Positions 33,290 to 41,570 of a DNA stretch of 42,415 nt are shown here, in pieces. Source of the DNA: Caccoplasma intestinavium (GTDB lineage: Bacteria; Bacteroidota; Bacteroidia; Bacteroidales; UBA11471); assembly GCA_018715885.1 (NCBI GenBank), contig DVKT01000075.1, forward strand, positions 1-42,415. Direction: 5' to 3'. Position 1 is the first letter of the stretch; each line of letters starts with the position of its first letter. Under the pieces are notes generated by a model, which ran no database searches, was not told the origin of the DNA, and was given only the letters and a program-made list of their open reading frames with translations. Made by a program: the position numbers and the translations under genes.

Positions 33290-34672
33290 TTATTTCTTGA
33301 TCCAACCGTCATACATGAAATCACAGTCGTCCCATCCATCCTTAATACGAATGTAGGTCTCTTTCTGTTTCTGACGAATCCAATTATCGATAAGTTCATT
33401 CCGCTTATGATTTTCGACGATACCTTTCAATATCTGGAAATCATTCGACACATTGGCCTTATGTCCCGGGATACGAGCTTTCAATTTGACCATGGCGACA
33501 ACTTCTTTCCCACGTTTTTGGTCGATCATTGTAAAAGGCTCCGAGATTTCACCCACTTCCATTTTATCGACGATTTTTGCGATTTCCTGCGGAAGCTGGT
33601 CCATCTGGAATTTTGTGGTAGATACGCCGGTTTCAGACATATTCACCATTAATCCCTTATTATTGCGTGTTTCTTTATCTTGTGAGACATATTGAGCAGC
33701 CTCTTCAAAGGTTACCTTATTGTCGAGAATATCCCGGCGTAGGGTATCCATACGGGCAATCATCTGATTCAGTTCTTCATTCGACACCCGCGGTCTCAAT
33801 AAGATATGCCTACAATTGATTCGGTCTCCCCTCTTTTCTACGAGTTGTATGATATGATACCCGAATTCCGTCTCAACGATCTTTGAAACTTTTTTCGGAT
33901 CATTCAATGAAAATGCCACATTGGTAAATTCAGGAAGCATATCTGCCCGACTGAAAAAACCTAATTCACCGCCTTTGCGAGCCGATCCGGGATCTTCGGA
34001 ATACAAAATGGCCAACGTCGAAAATTCTGCCTCTCCGTTATTTATCCGGTCGGTGTACTCACGCAAACGCGCCTTTATATCATCGATTTCCTGTTGCGGA
34101 ATGATCGGATCGACCCGAATCAACTGTACCTCGACCTGTACTGGAATATAAGGAATACTATCCGTCGAATAATTGGCATAAAAACGACGTACATCGGCCG
34201 GAGAGACTTTTATACTGCCCACCAATTTACGCTGCATAGCTTCCACAGTCAACTGATCACGTACAGTAGAAGATAGCTCTTCCCGTAATTGAGAAATTGT
34301 AGAATTGAAATATTCTTCAACTTTCTCTTTGGAACCAATCGAATTGATCCATACGTTTATACGTTGTTCGACATTTGAAAAGACCTCTGCTTCGGTTACA
34401 AAAACGCTATCCAAACGGGCTTGATTCAAAAACAACTTTTGTATGGCTATCTGTTCGGGAATTACGCAATAGGGATCACCATTAATACGCTGTCCCTGAC
34501 TTTGCATAGCCCGGTACTGAGCCTCGACGTCGGAAAGAAGAATGGCTTCATCACCGACAATCCATACAATCTCATCGACCACACCCGATGTGGGAGAAGG
34601 AGACTGGGCTATCGCAAAATTTCCCGAGATGAGATAACTTATCAATGTGCAGATAAAAATATACTTTCTCAT
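33290..34672 (-). CDS. Periplasmic peptidyl-prolyl isomerase, SurA-like
   Basis: This 460-residue chaperone/PPIase acts on unfolded outer-membrane proteins in the periplasm. It has a signal peptide (MRKYIFICTLISYLISGNFAIAQ) and a SurA N-terminal chaperone domain (about 30-170, DEIVWIVGDEAILLSDVEAQ). One parvulin domain is clear (about 180-285, FSTLAILYSEDPGSARKGGELGF to FGYHIIQLVEKR). A second, weaker one (about 287-390) begins CRHILLRPRVS. It is the third gene of the envelope operon and ends 5 bases before the OstA-like start, a pairing consistent with outer-membrane biogenesis. Confidence 0.9.
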   Translation of the reverse strand: MRKYIFICTLISYLISGNFAIAQSPSPTSGVVDEIVWIVGDEAILLSDVEAQYRAMQSQGQRINGDPYCVIPEQIAIQKLFLNQARLDSVFVTEAEVFSNVEQRINVWINSIGSKEKVEEYFNSTISQLREELSSTVRDQLTVEAMQRKLVGSIKVSPADVRRFYANYSTDSIPYIPVQVEVQLIRVDPIIPQQEIDDIKARLREYTDRINNGEAEFSTLAILYSEDPGSARKGGELGFFSRADMLPEFTNVAFSLNDPKKVSKIVETEFGYHIIQLVEKRGDRINCRHILLRPRVSNEELNQMIARMDTLRRDILDNKVTFEEAAQYVSQDKETRNNKGLMVNMSETGVSTTKFQMDQLPQEIAKIVDKMEVGEISEPFTMIDQKRGKEVVAMVKLKARIPGHKANVSNDFQILKGIVENHKRNELIDNWIRQKQKETYIRIKDGWDDCDFMYDGWIKK

Positions 34673-34702
34673 ACTTTTTTATGATTTATTGGCTGCGTTG
34701 TT

Positions 34703-35563
34703 TTAATAAACGCGACCATAATATTTTATTTTCCGATTTTCAAGGGCTTCTTGGTACAATTCATTATTCATTTGATGCAGAAAATCCATACGTTTCTGAT
34801 TCAACAAGATTTCCTCTATTTGCGTTCGGGCGAAATCGAGAGGCATATTCGCTCCAGCAGGCAGATAATCGCTGATATTCAAAAGATACCAATAGCCATC
34901 ATTATTTATTTCGAGATACTTATGGGTTTGCAAAAAGCGATTGGCGTCGGAGATGCTGTAAGGTATCGCACTCAATACTTCATCGAACGAGATCCAACGG
35001 TCGTAAAAATATTCATAATTGATGATATTATGAAGGCTATATTTTTCGATATTCTCTATCGAACCGTGATCTCTATTACGATACCACTTTTTCAGGTTTT
35101 TGATTTCAGGAGAAGTTTCAGCGACTTTCACAAAAAGACCTTTGATGATAGGTACTTTCAAAATAAACTTATCGAGATGGGTTCGATAATAATTTTTCAC
35201 CGCTTCTGCCGATATTTCGGCATCAAGTTTCTCGTTCAGAATCTGCTTTTGATACTCATGAACAAATAATTCACGACGATACTTATCGACCAACAATTCT
35301 ATACGACCGACATTCGGTATATTTTTCTGGGCAACATCATATACGAGCTCGTCTTCTGCCCAATGACGCACATAGGCATCGGCAAATGCACTGCTGTCTC
35401 TATGGGATAAACCGTCGGGGATAACCTGACTCAGCATCTCACGTGTAAGATAACGATCTCCCACACTGACAATGGCTCCCGGTACTTCTTTTTTTTCGAG
35501 CGTACAAGCCGAGACAGAAAACAAAATACCTATTACCACAGCAGAATAGAAACTATATCGCAT
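34703..35563 (-). CDS. PPIase-like lipoprotein with no evident rotamase active site
   Basis: The start is placed at the ATG at 35563, because MRYSFYSAVVIGILFSVSAC then forms a lipoprotein signal with lipobox VSAC. The ATG at 35602 overlaps the upstream stop (ATGA) and would put 13 residues in front. The 286-residue product looks like a SurA/PrsA N-terminal domain (VSVGDRYLTREMLSQV, YVRHWAEDELVY). In place of a parvulin domain it has a diverged region that lacks the G-x-L-G-x-F/W and F-G-(Y/W)-H-I-I motifs of its neighbours. It may be a membrane-tethered holdase, lying between two intact PPIase genes. Confidence 0.7.
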   Translation of the reverse strand: MRYSFYSAVVIGILFSVSACTLEKKEVPGAIVSVGDRYLTREMLSQVIPDGLSHRDSSAFADAYVRHWAEDELVYDVAQKNIPNVGRIELLVDKYRRELFVHEYQKQILNEKLDAEISAEAVKNYYRTHLDKFILKVPIIKGLFVKVAETSPEIKNLKKWYRNRDHGSIENIEKYSLHNIINYEYFYDRWISFDEVLSAIPYSISDANRFLQTHKYLEINNDGYWYLLNISDYLPAGANMPLDFARTQIEEILLNQKRMDFLHQMNNELYQEALENRKIKYYGRVY

Positions 35564-35598
35564 ATTCTTGGAATAATTTATGGATAATATAGAAAATT

Positions 35599-37530
35599 TC
35601 ATTCGATTTCCTCCACCGTAGCCAATACTTCTTTGCGAATGGTTACAGGATATTTCTTACGAAGTTTCTTAATCCATTTCTGATCGAGATATGTCTGGTA
35701 ATCGGAAATTACCGGTCCTTTTACATCTTCATAAGACTGTGGAGATTCGAGAATTTTACCACACACATCTTTGACCGGAAGTTGTGTATCGGTCGTATCG
35801 GTATTTTCCTTATTAAATATCAAATAATCGACTATCGCATTCATTCCCGGCTGATATAAACCTTTTTCGATAGCAATATGCCGAATGCTGTCATTATATT
35901 GGCGGTAAATAGATGGTATAACGGAATCGGACGGTTGACTCATTCCTAGCAGTTGTTCTTTGACAGCGTTTACCAGCTGAGCATCATCACCGCAAATAAC
36001 ATATCCTTTATATCGGGGAGCATCCCATGTGTATTTCTTTTTGTTTTTTCGGAAGTATTTCTTCAAACCTTTTTCATCTTCCATCGCTTTATTCCAGACT
36101 TCCCGATTGCTTATTTCAAAGAGCAACATACCATCCCGATATTCCTGTAATAAATAGCGGAAATCGGCATTTGTCCGGCAAAGTTCGCTCGTCTTGTAAT
36201 CCACTAAGACATCGTATACATATTTATCAGACAATTCTCTCAACTCCGACAAAGAGACGGCTCTTGATTTGTCGGAACTCAGATAAGACACTAAACCTGA
36301 GACGGGATAAGATTTTCCGTCGAAAGTAAACAAGGTTTGATCCATATTGGCGAGACAAGTCATAAAAGATGTATCGGAAATCTCTTTTTCCAACATCGCC
36401 CTAACACTCTCGTCCCAAGCAAAATATTTATCCTCTTTCAACTTTTCCACAAACATTTTCCTTCCGGCATCAGCTCTCTCGTCCCGAGCCATACGATGCA
36501 CGATGACATCGTGCATCTGTTCATACGAACCGGGGGTTCTCTCTCCCAACAATTTGATGATATGCCAACCAAATTCCGTACGAACAGGCTTCGAGACTTC
36601 TCCGATTTCATTCAAAGCAAATGCGGCCTTTTCAAAAGACGGTATTATCTGGCCTGTCGTCAACAATGGTAACAAACCTCCTTTCTCTGACGATGACTGA
36701 TCTTCGGAATAGCGACGTGCCAATTCGGAAAAGTCTGCCCCTTTTTGTATTTTATCATAAATTTCCCAAATTTCTTTTTCCCGTTCTTTTTGGACTTTAT
36801 CCGGAGCATTTTGAGGAACTTTCAACATAATATGAGATAATTCCAACGCCCGGGTAGGACGACGATCGGTTACCTTGATCAGATGATATCCGAATTGCGT
36901 TTCTACCGGCATGGATATTTCTCCCACTGCGGTTTCGTAAGCCGCTTTCTCAAAAGGATATACCATATAGAATGCTCCGAAATATCCTAAATATCCATTA
37001 TTATTTTGTACAGATGGATCTTCGGAGTAGCGACGTGCCAATTCGGAAAAATCTGTTCCTTTTATGGCTTCTTCTCTCACTTTAAGAGCTTTCTCGTATG
37101 CAGATCTTTTTTCTTCTAATGTTGCCGACGGGTCTACCCGAAACAAAATATGAGAGGCTTCCACCTCTTCAAGAAGTCGATCGTAGGCTTCTCTTGCCAA
37201 TTGTTCCTCTGCATTTTGGTCGACCATATAGGGCTTTACCAACTGATTGCGATAGCCTTCAAATTCCGTAATAAATTGACGAGTCGTATCTATTCCCAAA
37301 GCCTCGGCCTCGGTAACTTTCAATTTATAGTTTCCAAACAACGTTACATATTCGTCAAGGGGCGTTTTTTCGGACTGCTGTTGTATGTTTTTTCGATAAG
37401 TATACTCAAATTCTCCTTTGGTTATACTTTTCCCGCCAATGTTCATAATCTCTGTATCGGACGTTATTTGAGCCAACGAAACCATCGGAACAAACAAAAC
37501 CGACGCCATTAAAATATGAGGAATCTTCAT
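35599..37530 (-). CDS. Periplasmic peptidyl-prolyl isomerase with two parvulin domains
   Basis: This 643-residue protein has a signal peptide (MKIPHILMASVLFVPMVSLAQ) and an N-terminal SurA-like helical region (TKGEFEYTYRKNIQQQ). Two parvulin domains follow: about 122-225 (EASHILFRVD to FGYHLIKVTDRRP) and about 228-335 (ELSHIMLKVP to FGWHIIKLLGER). Each contains the repeated phrase DFSELARRYSEDP/Q. The remaining C-terminal 300 residues have no family I can name. It is the first gene of the nine-gene - strand operon, with a -7 box at 37590-37583. Confidence 0.88.
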   Translation of the reverse strand: MKIPHILMASVLFVPMVSLAQITSDTEIMNIGGKSITKGEFEYTYRKNIQQQSEKTPLDEYVTLFGNYKLKVTEAEALGIDTTRQFITEFEGYRNQLVKPYMVDQNAEEQLAREAYDRLLEEVEASHILFRVDPSATLEEKRSAYEKALKVREEAIKGTDFSELARRYSEDPSVQNNNGYLGYFGAFYMVYPFEKAAYETAVGEISMPVETQFGYHLIKVTDRRPTRALELSHIMLKVPQNAPDKVQKEREKEIWEIYDKIQKGADFSELARRYSEDQSSSEKGGLLPLLTTGQIIPSFEKAAFALNEIGEVSKPVRTEFGWHIIKLLGERTPGSYEQMHDVIVHRMARDERADAGRKMFVEKLKEDKYFAWDESVRAMLEKEISDTSFMTCLANMDQTLFTFDGKSYPVSGLVSYLSSDKSRAVSLSELRELSDKYVYDVLVDYKTSELCRTNADFRYLLQEYRDGMLLFEISNREVWNKAMEDEKGLKKYFRKNKKKYTWDAPRYKGYVICGDDAQLVNAVKEQLLGMSQPSDSVIPSIYRQYNDSIRHIAIEKGLYQPGMNAIVDYLIFNKENTDTTDTQLPVKDVCGKILESPQSYEDVKGPVISDYQTYLDQKWIKKLRKKYPVTIRKEVLATVEEIE

Positions 37531-37563
37531 CGTATTATTTTCTTTGATTGTATTATATAAAAA

Positions 37564-37626
37564 TACACCTGTTTTAACGGCTCAAATATAATAAATTTAT
37601 TATATCGAACGCGCCAAACAGGTGTA
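37564..37626 (-). terminator. guaB terminator with a promoter inside its loop
   Basis: TACACCTGTTT (37564-37574) pairs with AAACAGGTGTA (37616-37626). On the - strand the stem is followed by TTTTTATAT, as expected for a guaB terminator. The 41-base loop holds a second palindrome, ATATAATAAATTTATTATAT (37585-37604). Confidence 0.65.
37583..37590 (-). promoter_or_regulatory. -7 promoter element of the envelope/mutL operon
   Basis: On the - strand this reads TATATTTG, matching TAnnTTTG, with a TTTG at 37618-37615 (24 bases away, longer than ideal). It lies inside the guaB terminator loop and 53 bases before the ATG at 37530. No promoter-like box was seen further down the operon, so nine genes may depend on it. 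Confidence 0.5.
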
Positions 37627-37656
37627 TAAACTTATTAAAGTATGGTAAGAATCCTA

Positions 37657-39132
37657 CTACTGACCTCTGCTGTAATTGGGAGATTCGCTGGTTATCGCCA
37701 CATCGTGCGGATGGCTCTCGGCCACACCGGCATTTGTGATGCGGGTAAACTTCGCATTGTGCAGGGCATTTATATCGGCAGCTCCGCAATAACCCATACC
37801 GGCACGCAAACCACCGACCATTTGGTAAACAACTTCAAAAAGTGAACCTTTAAATGGTACACGAGCAGCAATACCTTCGGGAACAAGTTTCTTTACGTCG
37901 GTTTCTCCGGCTTGGAAATAGCGGTCTTTCGAACCTTTTTCCATAGCTTCGAGGGAACCCATGCCCCGATAAGATTTAAACTTACGGCCGTTATAGATAA
38001 TTGTTTCTCCGGGAGACTCTTCTACACCGGCCAGCATACCACCCAACATAACCGAATATCCGCCGGCAGCCAATGCTTTTACAATATCTCCCGAATAACG
38101 GATACCGCCATCTGCAATCAACGGAATATCGGTTCCTTTCAAAGCCTTTGCAACATCATATATAGCAGAAAGCTGAGGTACCCCCACACCAGCAATGACA
38201 CGTGTCGTGCAGATAGATCCCGGACCAATGCCGACTTTCACGCCGTCGGCACCTGCCGCCACAAGATACTTGGCAGCCTCTCCCGTCGCAATATTACCCA
38301 CAACGACATCTATCTGAGGGAAAGTTGCTTTAACTTTTTTCAGGACTTCAACTACTCCTTTGGAATGTCCGTGTGCCGTATCTATTACGATTGCATCGAC
38401 ACCGGCCTCGACCAAAGCCGACGCTCTTTCCATAGAATCGGCCGTAACCCCGATCCCTGCGGCAACACGCAAACGTCCCAGTTTATCTTTACAAGCGAAA
38501 GGTTTATCTTTTGCTTTGGTAATATCTTTGTACGTTACCAATCCGACCAGACGGAAATCTTTGTCTACGACCGGTAATTTTTCGATTTTGTGCTGTTGCA
38601 AAATATCCGTTGCTTGCTGCAAATCGGTAGACTGCGTTGTCGTTATCAAACCGTCTTTGGTCATCACCTCGTCGATAGCTCTTTTTTCGTTTCTTTCAAA
38701 ACGCAAATCGCGATTGGTTACAATACCCACCAATCGTCTATCGTCATCGACAACGGGAATACCTCCTATATGATACTCTTTCATAAGAGCCAAAGCATCA
38801 GCTACAGTAGACGACCGATTGATCGTTACAGGGTCATAAATCATACCGTTCTCGGCACGTTTTACGCTGTGTACCTGTTTGGCTTGAGCTTCTATCGACA
38901 TATTTTTATGAATAACACCGATGCCTCCTTCGCGAGCGATCGCTATGGCCAAACGCGCTTCGGTAACGGTATCCATCGCTGCCGAAACAAATGGTATATT
39001 CAACTGTATATTACGGGAAAAACGGGTTGAGAGATCGACCTCTCGTGGGAGGACTTCGGAATAAGCGGGGATCAACAATACATCGTCGAATGTCAATCCG
39101 TCCATTACGATTTTGTCGGCAATAAATGACAT
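37657..39132 (-). CDS. guaB: Inosine-5'-monophosphate dehydrogenase
   Basis: IMPDH oxidises IMP to XMP with NAD+, the rate-limiting step to GMP, in the cytoplasm. The 491-residue protein has the catalytic barrel split by two CBS domains (about 97-205), as is usual. Active-site elements are DGLTFDDVLL, NIATGEAAKYL, GPGSICTTR with catalytic Cys308, and the flap beginning RYFQAG. The mobile-loop Arg lies in AARVPFKG. The start MSFIADKIVMDGLT fits the family. A TATCTTTG box (39171-39164) 32 bases upstream and a terminator after the gene mark it as monocistronic. Confidence 0.96.
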   Translation of the reverse strand: MSFIADKIVMDGLTFDDVLLIPAYSEVLPREVDLSTRFSRNIQLNIPFVSAAMDTVTEARLAIAIAREGGIGVIHKNMSIEAQAKQVHSVKRAENGMIYDPVTINRSSTVADALALMKEYHIGGIPVVDDDRRLVGIVTNRDLRFERNEKRAIDEVMTKDGLITTTQSTDLQQATDILQQHKIEKLPVVDKDFRLVGLVTYKDITKAKDKPFACKDKLGRLRVAAGIGVTADSMERASALVEAGVDAIVIDTAHGHSKGVVEVLKKVKATFPQIDVVVGNIATGEAAKYLVAAGADGVKVGIGPGSICTTRVIAGVGVPQLSAIYDVAKALKGTDIPLIADGGIRYSGDIVKALAAGGYSVMLGGMLAGVEESPGETIIYNGRKFKSYRGMGSLEAMEKGSKDRYFQAGETDVKKLVPEGIAARVPFKGSLFEVVYQMVGGLRAGMGYCGAADINALHNAKFTRITNAGVAESHPHDVAITSESPNYSRGQ

Positions 39133-39163
39133 AGTTGTTAGGCTTAAAGAAATTTATTGCACG

Positions 39164-39171
39164 CAAAGATA
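39164..39171 (-). promoter_or_regulatory. -7 promoter element of guaB
   Basis: On the - strand this reads TATCTTTG, matching TAnnTTTG, and it lies 32 bases before the ATG. No clear -33 TTTG was found at correct spacing. Confidence 0.5.
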
Positions 39172-39245
39172 CGCATTTTTTTGCAAGAATGGAGAAGTAA
39201 AAAATCTTTTTTACTCTTTTTATCGTTTTATTTTTCGCATAATAA

Positions 39246-39270
39246 AAAAGGGTGGAAATTTCCACCCTTT
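39246..39270 (-). terminator. Terminator after the long recQ gene
   Basis: The near-perfect palindrome GGGTGGAAATTTCCACCC, with flanking A and T runs, lies 21 bases after the recQ stop and before the guaB promoter. On the - strand it is followed by a T-run. Confidence 0.8.
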
Positions 39271-39290
39271 CAATATGTATAATAAAGAAA

Positions 39291-41471
39291 TCAATTACCC
39301 ATTTCCGAAAGGAACTTGATGCGGACCAATCGGATTTCTTCCTCGGTATATTCTCTACCCAGCTCTTCGATAGCCGCTTCGAGGTCATCGCTTTCCGCTT
39401 CTTTAAAATAGTCAAATATATCCTCGACATGGTCTTCGTCCATCACCTCATCCAAGAAATAATCGATATGAATTTTTGTCCCGGAATATACGATAGCCTC
39501 TACTTCATCGAGCAAGTCGGAAAATTCTAAACCTTTCGACTCCGCCAGTTCATCCAAAGCTATTTTACGATCGATGCCTTGAATAATGGAAACTTTCAAT
39601 TTCGACTTGTTGGCAACGGTACGTACACGCAAATCTTCGGGACGCTCTATCTCATTTTCATCGCAATGTTTCTTGATGACCTTTACAAATTCTTCTCCGT
39701 AACGTTTCGCCTTACCGGCCCCTACTCCGGGAATATTTTGTAGCTCATCGAGCGTAACGGGATAAGTGGTCGCCATAGCTTCCAGCGACGGGTCTTGGAA
39801 TATCACATACGGCGGAAGTTCCAGTTTTTTGGCTATTTTCTTCCGCAAGTCTTTGAGTATGGCATACAATACGGGATCGACGGCACATACGCCGCCACCT
39901 TTCATGGGTGCCTCCTCTTCTATTTCATCGAAATCATTGTCCTGGACAATCTTAAACGAGACCGGATGTTTGAGGAATTCATGTCCGGCTTTCGTTATCT
40001 TCAACAAACCGTAATTTTCTATATCTTTATCCAAATATCCGGCGATGAGGGCTTGACGTATAACAGTCGCCCATTTCTTTTCATCTTCACCTTGTCCGCA
40101 ACCGAAAACCTCCAACTCATCTTGATTGTACGACAATATTTCAGAGGTCTCTTTTCCCATCAGCACGTCGATGACGTGATCGGCTTTGAATTTTTCTTTA
40201 AGAGCTATTACGGTATCTAATACCGCGCATAACATATCCTGAGCTTCCACTTGTTTTTTAGGATTCAAACAGTTGTCACAATTTCCACAATTCTCTTCGG
40301 TATACTCTTCCCCGAAATAGTGCAACAACAATTTACGACGACATACCGACGACTCGGCATACGCTGCGGTCTCGAGTAGAAGTTGTTTGCCTATTTCCTG
40401 CTCGGCAATAGGTTTTCCTTGCATAAACTTCTCCAACTTCTGCAAATCTTTATTGATATAGAAGGTTATACATTGGCCTTCTCCTCCATCTCGGCCGGCA
40501 CGGCCGGTCTCCTGATAGTAGCCTTCGAGACTCTTCGGTATATCGTAGTGAATTACAAACCGCACATCGGGTTTATCGATACCCATACCAAATGCAATCG
40601 TTGCCACGATCACATCGACTTCTTCCAACAAAAAAGCGTCCTGATTATGGGTACGGGTATTTGAGTCCATTCCAGCATGGTAGGGTAAAGCATTGATACC
40701 GTTTACCTTGAGCGTTTCGGCCAATTCCTCCACTTTCTTACGGCTCAGACAGTAAATGATACCCGACTTCCCGGGCTGGGACTTTATGTATTTGATAATA
40801 TCTTTATCGACATTCTGCGTTTTGGGGCGAACCTCATAATACAAATTCGGTCGATTGAACGACGATTTGAAAACCGCAGCATCGGTCATTCCCAGATTCT
40901 TCTGAATATCGTGTTGTACTTTCGGTGTTGCCGTTGCCGTAAGAGCAATCAACGGCCGGGAACCGATCTCATTGATAATGGGTCTAATACGACGATACTC
41001 CGGACGGAAATCATGTCCCCATTCCGAAATACAATGAGCCTCGTCTACTGCATAAAACGAGATTTTCACTTGTTTCAGAAATTCGATATTTTCCTCTTTG
41101 GTAAGAGACTCGGGAGCCACATAAAGAAGTTTGGTTTTTCCCGACAGGATATCTTCTTTTACCAAATCGATCGATGCTTTATTCAATGACGAATTTATAA
41201 AATGAGCAACTCCATCTTCTTCACTGAAATTGCGCATAGCGTCGACTTGATTTTTCATCAAGGCAATCAGCGGCGATATAACAACGGCCGTTCCTTCCGA
41301 TAGCAAAGAAGGCAATTGGTAACAAAGCGATTTACCTCCTCCCGTAGGCATCAACACAAACGTGTCATTCCCGGCAAGCAGATTCTTGATAATCGCTTCT
41401 TGGTTTCCCTTGAAGGTATCGAACCCGAAATGCTTCTTCAAAGCAGCGGTCAAATCGTTTTTCGTTGTCAT
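39291..41471 (-). CDS. recQ: RecQ ATP-dependent DNA helicase with HRDC domain
   Basis: This 726-residue 3'-5' helicase acts in recombination and replication-fork repair. It has Walker A LMPTGGGKSLCYQLP, VDEAHCISEWGHDFRP, YHAGM, ATIAFGMGIDKPDVR and YYQETGRAGRDG. A complete zinc-binding set follows (CRRKLLLHYFGE with CGNCDNC). After the winged-helix region comes an HRDC domain (about 545-625, LKDLRKKIAKKLELPPYVIFQD to NIPGVGAGKAKRYG) and an acidic C-terminal extension of about 100 residues. This is the full-length paralog of the RecQ at 23948. It has its own promoter and terminator. Confidence 0.95.
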   Translation of the reverse strand: MTTKNDLTAALKKHFGFDTFKGNQEAIIKNLLAGNDTFVLMPTGGGKSLCYQLPSLLSEGTAVVISPLIALMKNQVDAMRNFSEEDGVAHFINSSLNKASIDLVKEDILSGKTKLLYVAPESLTKEENIEFLKQVKISFYAVDEAHCISEWGHDFRPEYRRIRPIINEIGSRPLIALTATATPKVQHDIQKNLGMTDAAVFKSSFNRPNLYYEVRPKTQNVDKDIIKYIKSQPGKSGIIYCLSRKKVEELAETLKVNGINALPYHAGMDSNTRTHNQDAFLLEEVDVIVATIAFGMGIDKPDVRFVIHYDIPKSLEGYYQETGRAGRDGGEGQCITFYINKDLQKLEKFMQGKPIAEQEIGKQLLLETAAYAESSVCRRKLLLHYFGEEYTEENCGNCDNCLNPKKQVEAQDMLCAVLDTVIALKEKFKADHVIDVLMGKETSEILSYNQDELEVFGCGQGEDEKKWATVIRQALIAGYLDKDIENYGLLKITKAGHEFLKHPVSFKIVQDNDFDEIEEEAPMKGGGVCAVDPVLYAILKDLRKKIAKKLELPPYVIFQDPSLEAMATTYPVTLDELQNIPGVGAGKAKRYGEEFVKVIKKHCDENEIERPEDLRVRTVANKSKLKVSIIQGIDRKIALDELAESKGLEFSDLLDEVEAIVYSGTKIHIDYFLDEVMDEDHVEDIFDYFKEAESDDLEAAIEELGREYTEEEIRLVRIKFLSEMGN

Positions 41472-41522
41472 AAGGATTTATTTTATAGTCAATTTTCAGC
41501 ACGCATAATCTGTGATTATGAA

Positions 41523-41553
41523 CAAATTTATAAATTTTCTCTCACTATACAAA
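41523..41553 (-). promoter_or_regulatory. Promoter of the HRDC-containing recQ
   Basis: On the - strand, TTTG (41553-41550), exactly 19 bases, then TAAATTTG (41530-41523) make the best match to the Bacteroidota -33/-7 consensus in the window. The leader is about 45 bases. A 7-base inverted repeat (CATAATC / GATTATG, 41504-41520) lies within it. Confidence 0.65.
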
Positions 41554-41570
41554 TTTCTCCTCTTAAATTT

